A DNA stretch of 64,000 nucleotides from Bacteroidota bacterium. GTDB taxonomy: Bacteria; Bacteroidota; Bacteroidia; Flavobacteriales; Flavobacteriaceae. The translations under genes were made by a program, and so were the position numbers. Within the stretch, counting starts at the first letter, position 1. Each line of letters starts with the position of its first letter. The stretch is taken from assembly GCA_020161455.1 (NCBI GenBank), contig JAIUNZ010000003.1, positions 62,001 to 126,000 on the forward strand. Reading direction: 5' to 3'. The notes below the pieces were generated by a model, which was not told where the DNA came from, did not search any database, and worked only from the letters and a program-made list of their open reading frames with translations. This document shows, piece after piece, positions 63,044 through 64,000 of this stretch.

Positions 63044-64000
63044 TTATGGCATTGGCACTTTAAAAATAATAATGGTTCCTATGCCTTTTTGGGCATTCAT
63101 TTCAAATGTTCCTCCGATGTCTTTTATTCTTTTTTGCATATTTACAATTCCGTTTCCTAAATTTACTTCATCCGAAGAAAAACCTATACCATTATCATTA
63201 ATAGTTACTTTAATGGTATCATTTTCTTTAAACATGTCAATAGAAATGGCTGTGGCATTAGCATATTTTATGCTATTATTTATGGCTTCTTGTATGGCCC
63301 TATAGATATTCATTCCTTCAACCGAACTGAATTGTATATCGATTAAACGTTCGTCAACTTTGAATGTAAAGGCAATTTCGGTTTTGACAATTTTTGCTTT
63401 TTCTACAAAATTATGGATGCGAGATTCAAGGTCTTCTAGTGTAATTTGACTTTTGTTCATTGCCCAAATGGTGTCGCGAAGCTCAATAATGGTTTCTCTA
63501 GCAAAATTGCTTATTCCAGAAAGTTTGTTGTCTAGTTTGTCGTTATTGATATTGAAAGCATATTTTACATTGTCAACAGATGATATGATGAAGGTTAGTT
63601 GTGAGCCTATATTATCGTGTAAATCTCTTGATATTTGAAGGCGTTGCTCTTGCAACTTGTTTTGTGTTTCAATTTTTGCAATTGCCGATTTTAACTCAAA
63701 TTCTTGTTGTTGTTGTTTGTTTCTAATTTTTTGTTGACGGTAAATTAGCCACCCAATTAGTGCAATGATTAGTGCTATTCCGATTACTAAAAACAATCGG
63801 TCGCGGGTTTGTTTGATTTCTATTTCTTTTAAAAGTAATTGTTTTTCTTTTTTGGCTGTTTGATATTTTGTTTCGAGTTCATTGGTTTGTTTTGCAATTG
63901 CTGTTTCTACTATTTTGCTTTGAATGTTTGTTGCTAGGTTATTGTAGTAATTAACGCTATCAGGTTGATGTAAATAAGCATAGGTGTGGATGAAGAATTG
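63044..64000 (-). CDS. TPR-type sensor histidine kinase, module B (N-terminus outside the window)
   Basis: The frame is open to the window edge, so about 319 C-terminal residues are visible; the TTG at 63796 is not a real start. The visible part aligns throughout with kinase A: a helical stretch (KIVETAIAKQTNELETKYQT), a membrane helix (LFLVIGIALIIALIGWLIY), a coiled coil, the HisKA_3 site ISRDLHDNIGSQLTFI and the ATPase domain (NDNGIGF, LGNGIVNMQKRIKDIGG). By analogy the missing part carries the signal peptide and TPRs. Confidence 0.92.
   Translation of the reverse strand, partial: QFFIHTYAYLHQPDSVNYYNNLATNIQSKIVETAIAKQTNELETKYQTAKKEKQLLLKEIEIKQTRDRLFLVIGIALIIALIGWLIYRQQKIRNKQQQQEFELKSAIAKIETQNKLQEQRLQISRDLHDNIGSQLTFIISSVDNVKYAFNINNDKLDNKLSGISNFARETIIELRDTIWAMNKSQITLEDLESRIHNFVEKAKIVKTEIAFTFKVDERLIDIQFSSVEGMNIYRAIQEAINNSIKYANATAISIDMFKENDTIKVTINDNGIGFSSDEVNLGNGIVNMQKRIKDIGGTFEMNAQKGIGTIIIFKVPMP

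Noticed and set aside
63044-63796. Kinase B starting at the TTG at 63796
   Set aside because: The frame continues open to the window edge and aligns with kinase A beyond that codon, so the gene is cut by the window.

Overview
The window is AT-rich chromosomal DNA from a member of the Bacteroidota, most likely Flavobacterium or a close relative. Supporting signs are C-terminal type IX secretion (T9SS) sorting domains, TAnnTTTG-type -7 promoter boxes, a Sec-type lipoprotein NosZ, fused E1 alpha/beta 2-oxoacid dehydrogenase, DUF5522, DUF4136 and DUF6252 proteins, and dispersed intergenic repeats typical of flavobacteria. I see no rRNA, tRNA, CRISPR array, prophage or intact insertion sequence. 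All family names come from reading the proteins, not from searches.

Layout. (1) 3-2574, plus: a 5'-truncated TIM-barrel-like protein and a PLP decarboxylase. A long palindrome, a terminator and an orphan Imm27-like immunity gene follow. (2) 3483-7168, minus: ric, nrdD, a separate 56-residue gene carrying the NrdD glycyl-radical motif, and nrdG. Divergent from it are nadA-nadB. (3) 9753-16398, minus: a nitrous-oxide reduction operon, cytochrome c-nosZ-nosL (fused)-nosD-nosF-nosY-truncated haemoglobin. Matching FNR-like palindromes precede nos and lie between ric and nadA. (4) 16558-20555: two small secreted proteins, hemL, a glucosaminidase/LysM lipoprotein and an ACC-deaminase-like enzyme. 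(5) 20736-30764: two T9SS cargo proteins, a small HExxH membrane protein, DUF5522, urocanase and a DUF4136 lipoprotein. (6) 30798-35215, minus: branched-chain 2-oxoacid dehydrogenase E1 and E2 around a branched-chain aminotransferase. (7) 35263-47580, minus: a nearly complete phenylacetyl-CoA catabolic cluster (paaE, A, B, C, D, G, H, I, J, Z, F, Y). Short repeats fill the spacers just before the start codons, and a four-helix-bundle gene is inserted. A TetR gene follows, and an 18-bp palindrome sits at the paaE promoter. (8) 48351-64000: a rhodanese, a DUF6252 lipoprotein, and two paralogous modules. Each module has a TPR histidine kinase, a NarL-type response regulator, a secreted SUMF1-like protein and a T9SS-exported PKD/Ig-repeat protein.

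The most striking observation is in region 8. Five promoters carry an 18-bp inverted repeat of 7-4-7 architecture, always centred 35 bp upstream of the centre of the -7 box. The three module A sites read ATACGnA-N4-TTCGTAT and the two module B sites read ATAnGGC-N4-GCCCTAT. This looks like a duplicated two-component regulatory system whose operators diverged together with their regulators and secreted targets. The second notable feature is the split class III ribonucleotide reductase, whose glycyl-radical loop is on its own short polypeptide.
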